Part shown: piece by piece, positions 16,906 through 26,128 of the stretch
Numbering within the stretch: the stretch's first letter is position 1
How the letters are laid out: each line of letters starts with the position of its first letter
Assembly: GCF_024171535.1 (NCBI RefSeq)
Contig: NZ_JALJZV010000006.1
Coordinates: 124,001 to 188,000, forward strand
Origin: Flavobacterium sp. HSC-61S13
GTDB lineage: Bacteria > Bacteroidota > Bacteroidia > Flavobacteriales > Flavobacteriaceae
Length of the DNA stretch: 64,000 bases
Direction of reading: 5' to 3'
The notes under the pieces: model-generated
What the model was told of the DNA's origin: nothing
Database searches by the model: none
Seen by the model: the letters and a program-made list of their open reading frames with translations, nothing else
Translations under genes and position numbers: made by a program

Positions 16906-19311
16906 TTAATATAAACTTGGATATTTAGTTGGATTCGCCTCGTTCATTATAGCATAAATAGCTTCAAAAACATCTTCTGATGATGGTTTAGAGAAGTAAT
17001 CTCCATCCGTGCCATAAGAAGGTCTATGTGCTTTCGCTGTAAGTGTCTGAGGAGCGCTGTCCAAATAACGGTAACCCGCTTGAGTTTCAAGTATTTCTTG
17101 TAGTAAATAGGCCGATGCTCCTCCAGGAACATCTTCATCAACGACCAACAAACGATTGGTCTTTTTCAAACTCACTGCGATATCGTGTTTGATATCAAAT
17201 GGCAGTAGAGATTGACAGTCGATTAATTCAACTTCAATTCCCAATTCCAATAATTCTGCAGCAGCTTGTTCTATAACACGTAAGGTAGATCCATAAGACA
17301 CTACCGTAATATCCTTACCTTCTTTGATGGTTTCAACAACACCAATCGGCGTTTTGAATTCTCCAAGGTTATTCGGCATGGTTTCTTTTAAACGGTAACC
17401 GTTCAAACATTCAATTACCAAAGCCGGTTCGTCGGTTTCCAATAAAGCATTGTAAAAACCTGCTGCCTTGGTCATATTACGCGGTACCAATACATGCATT
17501 CCTCTAATCGCATTGATAATCATCCCCATCGGCGAACCCGAATGCCAGATTCCCTCCAAACGATGTCCTCGAGTACGCACAATAAGCGGTGCTTTTTGCT
17601 TACCCGAAGTTCTGTATTGTAAAGTAGCTAAATCATCACTCATGATCTGAATAGCATACAATAAATAATCTAAATATTGAATTTCAGCAATAGGTCGTAA
17701 TCCTCTCATGGCCATACCTATACCTTGTCCTAAAATGGTTGCCTCACGGATTCCCGCATCGGAAATTCTAGTTTCACCAAATTTTTCTTGTAAACCTTCT
17801 AATCCTTGATTCACATCACCGATATTCCCAGAATCTTCTCCAAAGATCAAAGCGTTTTCATGTTTCGTAAAAATCGCATCAAAATTATCTCTCAATACCA
17901 CTCTTGCATCAACTTCTTCCGCTTGATCGTCATAAGTTGCTGGAACCTCAACGATATGAGCTAAACTATCTTTTGAGTTAGAATACAGATTAGAGCTGAA
18001 TTTCGGTTGTATTTTTTCAAAATACTGTTGGATAAATTCCGCTATCGTAGCCTGCGGAGCTTCGTTAATCACCAATCTCAAGATTTTCCTAGCCGTAGAT
18101 AGGATTTCTTTTCTAATCGGCTCTTTAATCGATTCCAATTCGTTGGCGCTTTTTTCAATTGAATCGCGATTAACACTTTGTGCCGCAATACTTCTCAGTA
18201 AGTTTACCAATTCCGTACGCTCGTTTTTAATCGGATCAATATAGGCACTCCAAGCTGCTTTTTTAGCTTCTAAAACTTCTTTTTTAAGGATTTGATCCAA
18301 CTCATCTAACGATTCTTCTGTCGAGATGCCGTTTTCAATAATCCAATTTCTCATTTTAGACAAACAATCGAATTCCGCTTCCCATTCTAAGCGCTCTTTG
18401 CTCTTATAACGTTCATGCGATCCCGAAGTGGAATGTCCTTGAGGTTGTGTCAATTGCTGTACGTGAATCAAAACCGGCACGTGTTGTTCTCTCGCAATCT
18501 GTGAAGCTTTGTTATATGCTTCAATTAATGCGACATAATCCCAACCGGCAACACGAATGATTTCGTATCCTTTATGATCTTCATCTCTTTGAAATCCTTT
18601 TAGAATTTCCGAGATATTTTCTTTAGTAGTCTGATATTTTGCGTGAACAGATATTCCGTATTCATCATCCCATACACTCATAACCATCGGTACCTGTAAT
18701 ACCCCAGCTGCATTGATGGTTTCGAAAAACAAACCTTCTGATGTAGAAGCATTACCAATCGTTCCCCACGCTACTTCATTTCCCGCTACAGAAAAATTAT
18801 TAGCCGTATCCATGTTGGCAAATTCTCTATACACTTTAGAGGCTTGTGCCAAACCTAAAAGTCTTGGCATTTGCCCTGCAGTTGGAGAAATATCCGCGCT
18901 CGAGTTTTTCTGAGCCGTTAATTTTTTCCAATCTCCATTTTCATCCAAACTGTGGGTAGCAAAATGCCCTCCCATTTGTCGTCCCGCTGACATCGGATCG
19001 TGTTCTATATCTGAATGTCCAAATAATCCTGCGAAAAATTGCTGTACGTTCAGCGCTCCAATAGCCATCATAAAGGTTTGATCGCGGTAATATCCAGAAC
19101 GGAAATCTCCATCTCTAAACGCTTTGGCCAAGGCTAATTGTGGCACTTCCTTCCCATCTCCAAAGATACCGAATTTCGCCTTCCCAGTCAGTACTTCCCG
19201 TCTTCCCAATAAACTACATTCTCTACTGGTACGCGCAATTTTATAGTCTTGTAAAACTTCTTTTTTGAAATCTTCAAAAGAAAGAGGTTCTTTTATAGCC
19301 GTTTGATTCAT
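16906..19311 (-). CDS. Fused alpha-beta 2-oxoacid dehydrogenase E1 (thiamine pyrophosphate enzyme), 801 residues
   Basis: Residues 1 to about 400 are an E1-alpha domain and about 465-800 an E1-beta/transketolase-C domain (VDARVVLRDNFDAIF onward, YLDYLLYAIQIMSDDLATL, and VDEDVPGGASAYLLQEILE near the end). Fused E1 decarboxylates a 2-oxoacid using TPP and passes the acyl group to an E2. The TPP/Mg motif in the alpha half is atypical: GNASTSEG (186-193) and WDDEYGIS in place of the normal GDG...NN pattern. No E2 or E3 is in the window. The substrate (pyruvate, branched-chain or other) cannot be told. The gene is monocistronic, with its own terminator. Confidence 0.85.
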   Translation of the reverse strand: MNQTAIKEPLSFEDFKKEVLQDYKIARTSRECSLLGRREVLTGKAKFGIFGDGKEVPQLALAKAFRDGDFRSGYYRDQTFMMAIGALNVQQFFAGLFGHSDIEHDPMSAGRQMGGHFATHSLDENGDWKKLTAQKNSSADISPTAGQMPRLLGLAQASKVYREFANMDTANNFSVAGNEVAWGTIGNASTSEGLFFETINAAGVLQVPMVMSVWDDEYGISVHAKYQTTKENISEILKGFQRDEDHKGYEIIRVAGWDYVALIEAYNKASQIAREQHVPVLIHVQQLTQPQGHSTSGSHERYKSKERLEWEAEFDCLSKMRNWIIENGISTEESLDELDQILKKEVLEAKKAAWSAYIDPIKNERTELVNLLRSIAAQSVNRDSIEKSANELESIKEPIRKEILSTARKILRLVINEAPQATIAEFIQQYFEKIQPKFSSNLYSNSKDSLAHIVEVPATYDDQAEEVDARVVLRDNFDAIFTKHENALIFGEDSGNIGDVNQGLEGLQEKFGETRISDAGIREATILGQGIGMAMRGLRPIAEIQYLDYLLYAIQIMSDDLATLQYRTSGKQKAPLIVRTRGHRLEGIWHSGSPMGMIINAIRGMHVLVPRNMTKAAGFYNALLETDEPALVIECLNGYRLKETMPNNLGEFKTPIGVVETIKEGKDITVVSYGSTLRVIEQAAAELLELGIEVELIDCQSLLPFDIKHDIAVSLKKTNRLLVVDEDVPGGASAYLLQEILETQAGYRYLDSAPQTLTAKAHRPSYGTDGDYFSKPSSEDVFEAIYAIMNEANPTKYPSLY

Positions 19312-19585
19312 AGTAAAACCTTGTGATGAAATAAATAATATTACAGGTCACGAATATAAGACAATCTAATTAGAAAAACTAATATATTGATTTTGAAAAA
19401 ATTCTTAAAAAAAGCCGAATACGTTACATTATTCTCTGTCAAAACAAAAATCACCTCATTATAACTTGCTAAATCGACAAAAAACAAACTTTAATTATCA
19501 AATTAACAAGGACAAAAAAAGCTTTTTTTTAACCAAAATAGATTTTTTATCCGCCTTTTATCCGGGTAATTAGCAGCATTAAAAA

Positions 19586-19619
19586 CAAAAAACCACCTCG
19601 ATTTGGAGGTGGTTTTTTG
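19586..19619 (-). terminator. Terminator of the E1-purC-nitroreductase operon
   Basis: A 14-bp perfect stem CAAAAAACCACCTC/GAGGTGGTTTTTTG with loop GATTTG lies 5 bp past the nitroreductase stop. The rest of the 312-bp gap (19312-19585) is the AT-rich upstream region of the 801-residue E1 gene; no feature was recognised there. Confidence 0.9.
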
Positions 19620-19623
19620 TTTT

Positions 19624-20256
19624 TTATTCGATAACGTTCAACATTTTTTCGATGGGAAAACGCACTTTTTTTAAAGGCGCCAACCAATCATGTTCTTCAT
19701 CACGATAACCCAAAGGCAGCAAAGTAACACTTCTCAATCCTTTCTCTCGCAGTCCCAAAAGTTCATCCAAGATCGCATTGTCAAAGCCTTCCATCGGTGT
19801 CGCATCAACTTTTAATTCTGCCGCAGCCGCTATCGCCATTCCAAAAGCAATATACGCTTGACGCGCAGCATGCTGGAATTGTCTTTCCAAATCCCAAGGA
19901 GCAAAATTTAATAAGATACTATTCTTAAAATCATCCATAGTCCCCTTAGGCAATTCGCGTATTGCTTCCATATTGTCAAATACCGAATCCAAACGTGCTT
20001 CTGTATATTGATCCCAAGCTGCAAAAATCAACAAATGAGAACAATCTAAAATCTGCGTTTGCTGAGCCGCCTCATTATATATACGTTCTTTAAAGGCTTT
20101 GTTTTTAACCAAAATCATCTCAAAAGGCTGTAAACCCGACGAAGTGGGTGCCATTATAGCGGCTTTAATAATTTGATTTACCTGCGATTCCGGAACAACT
20201 GCTCCATTCATTTTCTTGGTCGCATGCCTCCAGTATAAACTCTTTAGTAGTTCCAT
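19624..20256 (-). CDS. Nitroreductase-family NAD(P)H-dependent flavin oxidoreductase
   Basis: The 210-residue protein fits the FMN nitroreductase fold: an RHATKKM-type start, MAPTSSGLQPFEMILVK (FMN phosphate and isoalloxazine contacts), AARQAYIAFGMAIAAAAEL and the C-terminal LLPLGYRDEEHDW. This is the NfsB/NAD(P)H-dependent oxidoreductase branch that reduces quinones and nitro compounds using FMN. The physiological substrate is unknown. It begins 12 bp after purC and ends the operon with a strong terminator. Confidence 0.9.
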   Translation of the reverse strand: MELLKSLYWRHATKKMNGAVVPESQVNQIIKAAIMAPTSSGLQPFEMILVKNKAFKERIYNEAAQQTQILDCSHLLIFAAWDQYTEARLDSVFDNMEAIRELPKGTMDDFKNSILLNFAPWDLERQFQHAARQAYIAFGMAIAAAAELKVDATPMEGFDNAILDELLGLREKGLRSVTLLPLGYRDEEHDWLAPLKKVRFPIEKMLNVIE

Positions 20257-20268
20257 AATTACAATTGG

Positions 20269-21231
20269 TTATTTATCTTTTTTATATGCAGCTAAAAAAG
20301 CCACAACATTATTCTCAATACGCGCTAGAATATCAGATACATCCGCTTTTACAAAGGGCTCTCCTAGAATATTTTCGCACAATTCGATATAACGATCAGA
20401 AACCGTCTGGATATATTCATCAGTCATTTCCGGAACAACCTGTCCCTCTTTACCTTGAAAACCATTCGAAATCAACCATTGTCTTACAAACTCCTTGGAT
20501 AATTGTTTTTGTTGCTCTCCGTTATCTTGACGCTGTTGATAACCCTCTGCATAAAAATACCGCGATGAATCTGGTGTATGAATCTCATCGATCAAAACAA
20601 TTTTTCCGTCTTTTGTTTTTCCAAATTCATATTTAGTATCCACCAATATCAAACCTCTACTGGCTGCCATCTCAGTTCCTCTTTGATAAAGCGCTCGAGT
20701 ATACTGTTCCAATACCAAATAATCTGCTTCAGATACTATATTTCTTTTAAGTATATCCTCTCTTGAAATATCCTCATCGTGATCTCCCAAATCGGCCTTA
20801 GTCGACGGAGTGATGATCGGATGAGAAAATGGATCGTTTTCCTTTAAACCCTCTTGCATTACAACCCCACACAATACTCTTTTCCCCAAAGCATATTCCC
20901 TTGCGGCATGTCCAGATAAATATCCTCTAATAACCATTTCCACTTTAAATGGCTCGCAAAGATGACCCACTGCAACGTTTGGATCTGGTGTAGCAATTAA
21001 CCAATTCGGAACGATGTCTTGGGTTTTTTGCATAAACTGAGTAGCAATCTGATTGAGAATCTGTCCTTTATAAGGAATCCCCTTAGGCATGACAACATCA
21101 AAAGCAGATAGGCGATCCGTTGCAATCATCACCAATAATTGGTCATTAATATTATAGACCTCACGTACTTTACCGTGATACACTGATTTTTGATTTGGAA
21201 AATTAAAGTCGGTTCGTGTGATTGTATTCAT
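20269..21231 (-). CDS. purC: Phosphoribosylaminoimidazole-succinocarboxamide synthase
   Basis: PurC (SAICAR synthetase) joins aspartate to CAIR with ATP in purine synthesis. The 320 residues include the family motifs [32 protein letters not shown] and [30 protein letters not shown]. The length matches the longer, eukaryote-like SAICAR synthetase form. It is not near other pur genes but lies between an E1 gene and a nitroreductase on the same strand, with gaps of 36 and 12 bp. Confidence 0.96.
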   Translation of the reverse strand: MNTITRTDFNFPNQKSVYHGKVREVYNINDQLLVMIATDRLSAFDVVMPKGIPYKGQILNQIATQFMQKTQDIVPNWLIATPDPNVAVGHLCEPFKVEMVIRGYLSGHAAREYALGKRVLCGVVMQEGLKENDPFSHPIITPSTKADLGDHDEDISREDILKRNIVSEADYLVLEQYTRALYQRGTEMAASRGLILVDTKYEFGKTKDGKIVLIDEIHTPDSSRYFYAEGYQQRQDNGEQQKQLSKEFVRQWLISNGFQGKEGQVVPEMTDEYIQTVSDRYIELCENILGEPFVKADVSDILARIENNVVAFLAAYKKDK

Positions 21232-21267
21232 ATATAGGGTTTTGTAGTGTTGTTGTATCCGTGTGAT

Positions 21268-23253
21268 TTAATAGGCCAATAAATCGATAAGTTCTTTTTC
21301 GAATCTTCCTTTAGGCAAGTATTGATCTTCTAAAGCTTTAACAAATGGAATCGCCGTATCCAAACTGGCAACTCTTTTGACCGGAGCGTCTAAAAACTCA
21401 AAACAATTTTCCATAATTGTTGCAGCAATATCACTTGCTACTCCTCCAAATAAAGAATCTTCTTGTAAAATAATCACTTTCCCAGTCTTTTTAACCGATT
21501 GGTAAATTGATTCCAAGTCCAAGGGTTGAAGCGTTCTTAAATCCAATAGATCAGCTTGAATAGTCGGGTTTTTATCTAGGGTTTCCAATGCCCAATGCAC
21601 CCCTGCACCAAAAGTGATTATAGTAACCGCATCACCGGTTCTCAATAGGGCTGCCTGACCAAACGGTATCGTATAATAGTTGGTAGGCACTTCCTGATAA
21701 ATGCTTCTATACAACATTTTGTGTTCAAAAAACATTACGGGATTTGGATCGTTGATCGCAGTATTCATCAAACCTTTGGCATCTAGTGGAAAAGCGGGGT
21801 ATACCACTTTTAAACCTGGAGTTTTAGTAAACCAAGCCTCATTGGTTTGCGAATGAAATGGTCCTGCTTGAGTTCCACCACCACAAGGCATCCTCACCAC
21901 TACATCGGCCTTTTCGTTCCATCTGTAGTGAATTTTAGCCAAGTAATTGACAATTGGATTAAATCCCGTTGAAACGAAATCACCAAACTGCATTTCAACT
22001 ATGGCTTTTTGTCCGTTAATAGACAATCCCATAGCAGCAGATACGATAGCACTTTCACAAATCGGCGTATTTCTAATGCGCTCTTTGCCAAATAAGTCAA
22101 CAAAGCCATCTGAAACTTTAAACGCACCACCATATTCCGCGATATCTTGCCCCATCATCACCAAGTTAGGATGGCGTTCAAAAGACTGCTTTAAACCTTC
22201 AGACACAGCGTCTACCAAACGTATTTTATGCGTTTCCTCAGCCATCTCAAAGACCTCGTGCTCGTAGGGAGCATACATATCATTCAATTCCTCTTCGAGA
22301 TTGGCCTCAATCAACGGTTCTTTTTGAACTTTAGCCCAATGTTCGTCGATCTCACTTTTGAATATGGCGCGAATCTCCGCATCTATTTCCGGAGTCAAAA
22401 CCCCCAAATCCAATAGATATTTTTTGTAATTCTCTAACGGATCTTTGACCGCCCACATATCCATCAATTCCTGAGGAACATATTTAGTTCCACTGGCCTC
22501 TTCATGTCCGCGCATTCTAAAGGTTTTAAATTCTATTAAAACCGGATGCGGATTTTCGCGCATTGCATGAACGATATCCGTTAGTTTATTATAAACTTCT
22601 AATATATTATTTCCATCGATGATATGACTTTCCATACCATAACCAACGGCACGATCAGCCAAGTTTTCACAGCGATACTGCTCATTGGTTGGTGTCGATA
22701 GTCCATAACCATTATTTTCAATAATGAATAATACCGGCAGATCCCACACAGAAGCGACATTCAATGCTTCGTGGAAATCTCCTTCCGAAGTTCCTCCCTC
22801 ACCAGTAAATACAGCAGTTACTTTTTTCTCCCCCTTTAATTTATGCGCCAAAGCAATTCCGTCAGCCAATCCCAATTGCGGACCGAGATGCGAAATCATT
22901 CCTACGATATTAAATTCTTGGGTTCCAAAATGAAATGAGCGTTCTCGACCTTTAGAAAAACCATCGGCCTTGCCCTGCCATTGTGAAAACAAGCGATACA
23001 AAGGGATGTCACGACTGGTAAAAACCGCCAAATTTCTATGCATCGGCAATACGTATTCATCGCGATCCAAAACACTGGTTACCCCAACTGAAATAGCCTC
23101 TTGTCCAATGCCGGAAAACCACTTTGATACTTTTCCCTGACGAATAAGTATCAACATCTTTTCTTCTATTAATCGAGGTTTAAGTATTTTTTTATACAAA
23201 TCCAAAAGGGTATGATCAGTCAAATCTCTTTTGTCGTATTTTATATTTTCCAT
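21268..23253 (-). CDS. Fused alpha-beta branched-chain-type 2-oxoacid dehydrogenase E1, 661 residues
   Basis: The alpha half (1 to about 320) has a canonical TPP/Mg motif running from GEGGTSEGDF at 151 to ENN at 179-181, plus RSFHFG and GHEEASGTKY (phosphorylation-loop region). The beta half (from about 340) shows GQDIAEYGGAFKVSDGF, RIRNTPICESAIVSAAMG, VVRMPCGGGTQAGPFHSQ and LQEDSLFGGVASDIAA. This is the BCKDH/2-oxoisovalerate dehydrogenase type, oxidatively decarboxylating branched-chain 2-oxoacids, which Flavobacteriaceae use to prime iso fatty acids. No E2 is adjacent. It heads an apparent operon with purC and a nitroreductase. Confidence 0.9.
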   Translation of the reverse strand: MENIKYDKRDLTDHTLLDLYKKILKPRLIEEKMLILIRQGKVSKWFSGIGQEAISVGVTSVLDRDEYVLPMHRNLAVFTSRDIPLYRLFSQWQGKADGFSKGRERSFHFGTQEFNIVGMISHLGPQLGLADGIALAHKLKGEKKVTAVFTGEGGTSEGDFHEALNVASVWDLPVLFIIENNGYGLSTPTNEQYRCENLADRAVGYGMESHIIDGNNILEVYNKLTDIVHAMRENPHPVLIEFKTFRMRGHEEASGTKYVPQELMDMWAVKDPLENYKKYLLDLGVLTPEIDAEIRAIFKSEIDEHWAKVQKEPLIEANLEEELNDMYAPYEHEVFEMAEETHKIRLVDAVSEGLKQSFERHPNLVMMGQDIAEYGGAFKVSDGFVDLFGKERIRNTPICESAIVSAAMGLSINGQKAIVEMQFGDFVSTGFNPIVNYLAKIHYRWNEKADVVVRMPCGGGTQAGPFHSQTNEAWFTKTPGLKVVYPAFPLDAKGLMNTAINDPNPVMFFEHKMLYRSIYQEVPTNYYTIPFGQAALLRTGDAVTIITFGAGVHWALETLDKNPTIQADLLDLRTLQPLDLESIYQSVKKTGKVIILQEDSLFGGVASDIAATIMENCFEFLDAPVKRVASLDTAIPFVKALEDQYLPKGRFEKELIDLLAY

Positions 23254-23282
23254 AGTTATTGATAAAGGGGTTAAAATTAATA

Positions 23283-23327
23283 ATTCTTTAAAAGAATAAC
23301 TAAAAAAATCAGTTGTTAAATCAACTG
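23283..23327. promoter_or_regulatory. Two palindromes upstream of the 661-residue E1 gene
   Basis: ATTCTTT-A-AAAGAAT (23283-23297) is a perfect odd palindrome and CAGTTG-TTAAAT-CAACTG (23310-23327) an inverted repeat with 6-bp arms. Both lie 30-74 bp upstream of the E1 start, where an operator would be expected. The remainder of the 23254-23748 gap holds nothing else recognised except the inverted repeat listed separately. Confidence 0.4.
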
Positions 23328-23661
23328 TATTAATGATTGATTTTCAAGCCAATAACCACAGAAGTTATTTTAATCTAAAGATTCCACCCTTTATGCCGAT
23401 AAAATTGCGATTTCAAGACGATCAATTCCACTTTAGCCTCCTTCCCACTTCAGCCTGCTACACAAATTGCAAACCAAGCATTCCTTTGTCAGAAAAAAGA
23501 CTGTTATTTTAACATTTTCCAGTCAGAAAAACCTGTAAAGATGTTTTTTAAAGTCGAGGTCAAACCACAAAAAAACCAGTAATTTCAAGCTTTTTTGGGT
23601 TTCGCATTTCTTTAATTTTTTATTGGAAATACTAATTTTATCACAAATAATACAATTGCGA

Positions 23662-23702
23662 ATTTCGTAATCAAATTATACATTAATTTCACTTTACGAA
23701 AT
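23662..23702. promoter_or_regulatory. Inverted repeat upstream of the small K/E-rich exported protein gene
   Basis: ATTTCGTAA (23662-23670) and TTACGAAAT (23694-23702) form a perfect 9-bp inverted repeat separated by 23 bp, 47 bp before the ATG at 23749. It could be an operator pair or a 5' UTR hairpin. Confidence 0.4.
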
Positions 23703-23748
23703 CAAATAATGATTTCAATATATTATAACCAATTTAAAACTAAAAATT

Positions 23749-24039
23749 ATGAACATTAAAAAATCAATGGTACTTACCGCAGCTTTAGCTTTATTTTCTT
23801 CAGCAAGCATTATGGCTCAAACTCCTGAAAAATTAAAAACCGCGACTAAACAAGAAACCGCTAAAGCAACTAAAAAAGTTGAAACGGCTGAAGCTCAAGT
23901 CAACAACCAAGTTGCTAAATCCAAAACAAAAGTGGAAGAGGTAAAAACAAAAGAAAACGCTAAAGTAGATAGCAAAGTAAAAGACATGAAAAAAGAAGTC
24001 AATAAAGCTGAAGACAAAATCAACCAAGTTAAGAGATAA
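23749..24039 (+). CDS. Small Lys/Glu-rich exported coiled-coil protein
   Basis: The 96-residue protein has a signal peptide of about 23 residues (MNIKKSMVLTAALALFSSAS, cleavage after IMA) and a mature part almost entirely of K, E, A, T, V, D and Q with heptad-like spacing. I recognise no domain. Similar K/E-rich exported proteins occur in Flavobacteriaceae and are often called hypothetical or apolipoprotein-like. Composition supports a long helix or disordered polyampholyte in the periplasm. It is followed by a bidirectional terminator and stands alone. Confidence 0.75.
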   Translation: MNIKKSMVLTAALALFSSASIMAQTPEKLKTATKQETAKATKKVETAEAQVNNQVAKSKTKVEEVKTKENAKVDSKVKDMKKEVNKAEDKINQVKR

Positions 24040-24118
24040 CAATCCTCTTGCTTTTGTAAATATCAAGACGATGCCTTGATGTCTAAAAAAACAAAAACAA
24101 CATTATAGTTAAAAGAAA

Positions 24119-24161
24119 AAATCACCTCAACTCTGGATTTTAGCCATAGAAGAGGTGATTT
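24119..24161. terminator. Terminator between converging genes
   Basis: The outer stem AAATCACCTC/GAGGTGATTT (24119-24128 and 24152-24161) encloses a loop that can pair further (CTCTGG with CCATAG, one mismatch). The minus strand gives a long T run after it, so it mainly serves the lipoprotein gene ending at 24201, and perhaps the plus-strand gene ending at 24039. Confidence 0.75.
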
Positions 24162-24200
24162 CATTTATATTAATAAAGTTTTAAAACCTTATTTGACCTT

Positions 24201-24635
24201 TTATAAACCTGCGGATTCCACTTGGTAATCCGTTATTTTTAAATCTTTTCCTTCTTTGGAAAGGTATAGGGTTTCATCTGATTTTCCGTTTACGTATTCT
24301 ACTTTATACCTCAACACATATTGGGCATCCACGTTGGCTTCGTTAGTCGAGGTGTTTTTTTCCCAATCCGTGATCTCAAAGGTTTTGATATCGCCTAACT
24401 TCGATTCTTTCTCGATCAGATAGGTTTTCAATTTATCCTTTGAAGAATTTACGAAATAATCCTTACTCATCAAATTATAAATCGAATCGTAGTTTTTATT
24501 CATCGAATGGTAATACAACCACCCACCTACAGCTTCCGCCGCTCTTTCATCTTGTCTTAGCCCTCCTTTAGTTGCATTGGAATTACAAGCAATAAAAAAC
24601 GGCACTACTAAAAACAATAAAAGTCTTAATTTCAT
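24201..24635 (-). CDS. Predicted lipoprotein of unknown function (DUF4019-like)
   Basis: The 144 residues have a type II signal peptide with the lipobox FFIAC and lipidated Cys17. The mature part has a helical start (AAEAVGGWLYYHSMNKNYDSIYNLMSKDYF) and a beta-rich cystatin/NTF2-like end (YVLRYKVEYVNGKSDETLYL). This pattern resembles DUF4019-type proteins that hold a small periplasmic domain. The role is unknown. It is monocistronic and convergent with the K/E-rich protein gene. Confidence 0.7.
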   Translation of the reverse strand: MKLRLLLFLVVPFFIACNSNATKGGLRQDERAAEAVGGWLYYHSMNKNYDSIYNLMSKDYFVNSSKDKLKTYLIEKESKLGDIKTFEITDWEKNTSTNEANVDAQYVLRYKVEYVNGKSDETLYLSKEGKDLKITDYQVESAGL

Positions 24636-24857
24636 AATTGTAATTTTTAATGTTATCTATCTAGTTCACTATACATCTTAACCTATACTAGTAAATATAC
24701 ACTTATTATTATCAAATACCAACTTATATTCATTAAAAATTTTAATAAAAAGACAATATAATAAATACCTTCCTTCGAAACGACTACCTACGACATGCTT
24801 TCTGTTAAAAAATAAGTTTTTTTTGACAGAAAATAATTAGACAGTATCACAATGCAA

Positions 24858-24943
24858 AACTACTGACTCGAGCAACTACTGACTCGAGCAACTACTGACT
24901 CGAGCAACTACTGACTCGAGCAACTACTGACTCGAGCAACTAC
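24858..24943. repeat. 16-bp tandem repeat, five copies plus six bases
   Basis: The unit AACTACTGACTCGAGC is repeated exactly at 24858, 24874, 24890, 24906 and 24922, with a partial AACTAC at 24938. Copies are identical. Each holds the palindrome CTCGAG. The array is in the 535-bp gap 24636-25170, upstream of the oxygenase operon, outside any supported gene. Confidence 0.95.
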
Positions 24944-25121
24944 ACCCGATGACAACTGCACCAAAAGTCTTCTAGAACCTCCCCGAATTTCAGTTTGTTA
25001 GCGTTTTGCCGGTGAGCTCGTTCAGATGCAGCTCAGTCCTCAAAAACACTTCCAACTGCCCTTTGTCCTTTTATAAATACGATAGTTGCTTTTTCGGTAC
25101 CAACCTATTAAAAAATATCAG

Positions 25122-25129
25122 TAAATTTG
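25122..25129 (+). promoter_or_regulatory. Candidate -7 element of the oxygenase operon
   Basis: TAAATTTG matches TAnnTTTG 41 bp before the ATG at 25171. No TTG is found 17-23 bp upstream, so only half of the promoter is recognisable. Confidence 0.4.
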
Positions 25130-25170
25130 CTTCACTTATATTAAGTTTTTTTATTAAACAAATTATAACA

Positions 25171-26121
25171 ATGCAAAACATTCCTAGTGTTGACTTGCGT
25201 GATTTCCTATCGGACGACCCGATACGTAAACAAAAATTTGTAAATGAAATCGGAAAAGCCTACGAAGAAATTGGATTCGTAGCATTAAAAGGTCATTTCC
25301 TTAATGACCAACTCGTTGAAAATTTATACACTGAGGTTCGCAACTTCTTTAACCTTCCGTTGGAAGTAAAAGAAAGTTATGAAGTACCGGGTATCGGTGG
25401 ACAGCGCGGTTATGTTTCTTTTGGAAAGGAACATGCTAAAGGACGAAAAGAAGGTGATCTAAAGGAGTTTTGGCATTTTGGACAATATGTCGAAAACAAT
25501 GCGGAACTCGAAGCCAGCTATCCCGCCAATGTACAGGTAAAGGAATTGCCTCATTTCAATGAAGTAGGTAAAGAGACTTATCAGATGCTTGAAAAAACAG
25601 GTGTTTATGTACTAAGAGCATTAGCTTTATTTTTAGGGCTAGACGAATTCTATTTTGACGCTTACCTCAAAAACGGGAACAGTATTTTACGTCCAATCCA
25701 CTACCCTCCTATTAAGGACGAACCAAAAAATGCTTTGCGCGCAGCCGCTCATGGCGACATCAACTTGATCACCCTACTTATGGGTGCCCAGGGTAAAGGA
25801 TTACAGGTTCAAAACCACGATGGGGAATGGATTGACGCTATTGCGCAACCCGACGAACTGGTTATTAATGTCGGGGATATGTTGTCTCGTCATTCCAACA
25901 ACCGTTTAAAATCAACCATACATCAAGTGGTTAATCCGCCAAGAGAGTTATGGGGAACCTCACGTTACTCCATTCCTTTCTTTATGCATCCAATCAGTGA
26001 GATGCCGTTAAACTGTTTAGCCGAGTGCATTGATGACAACCATCCAAAACAGTTTGAAGACATCACCGCTGGGGCTTATTTACATGAGCGTTTGGTAGAA
26101 TTGGGATTAATCAAGAAATAA
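25171..26121 (+). CDS. Fe(II)/2-oxoglutarate-dependent oxygenase, isopenicillin-N-synthase-like
   Basis: From the ATG at 25171 the product is 316 residues (MQNIPSVDLRDFL). A longer frame from 25006 starts with GTG and has no family similarity. The N-terminal DIOX_N region ends near residue 120, and the double-stranded beta-helix carries the iron triad His194, Asp196 (AAHGDINLI) and His251 (STIHQVV), plus the 2-oxoglutarate-binding RYS (265-267). It oxidises an unknown small molecule using O2 and, probably, 2-oxoglutarate. It leads a compact operon with a SUI1 protein (7 bp) and a nucleoside phosphorylase. Confidence 0.88.
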   Translation: MQNIPSVDLRDFLSDDPIRKQKFVNEIGKAYEEIGFVALKGHFLNDQLVENLYTEVRNFFNLPLEVKESYEVPGIGGQRGYVSFGKEHAKGRKEGDLKEFWHFGQYVENNAELEASYPANVQVKELPHFNEVGKETYQMLEKTGVYVLRALALFLGLDEFYFDAYLKNGNSILRPIHYPPIKDEPKNALRAAAHGDINLITLLMGAQGKGLQVQNHDGEWIDAIAQPDELVINVGDMLSRHSNNRLKSTIHQVVNPPRELWGTSRYSIPFFMHPISEMPLNCLAECIDDNHPKQFEDITAGAYLHERLVELGLIKK

Positions 26122-26128
26122 ATTAATA

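Noticed and set aside
20265..20636. Plus-strand 123-codon frame
   Set aside because: It is entirely antisense to purC and has no recognisable domain.
25006..25170. GTG-started N-terminal extension of the oxygenase
   Set aside because: The extra 55 residues match nothing, while MQNIPSVDLRDF at 25171 is the family start; a -7 element at 25122 falls inside the extension.
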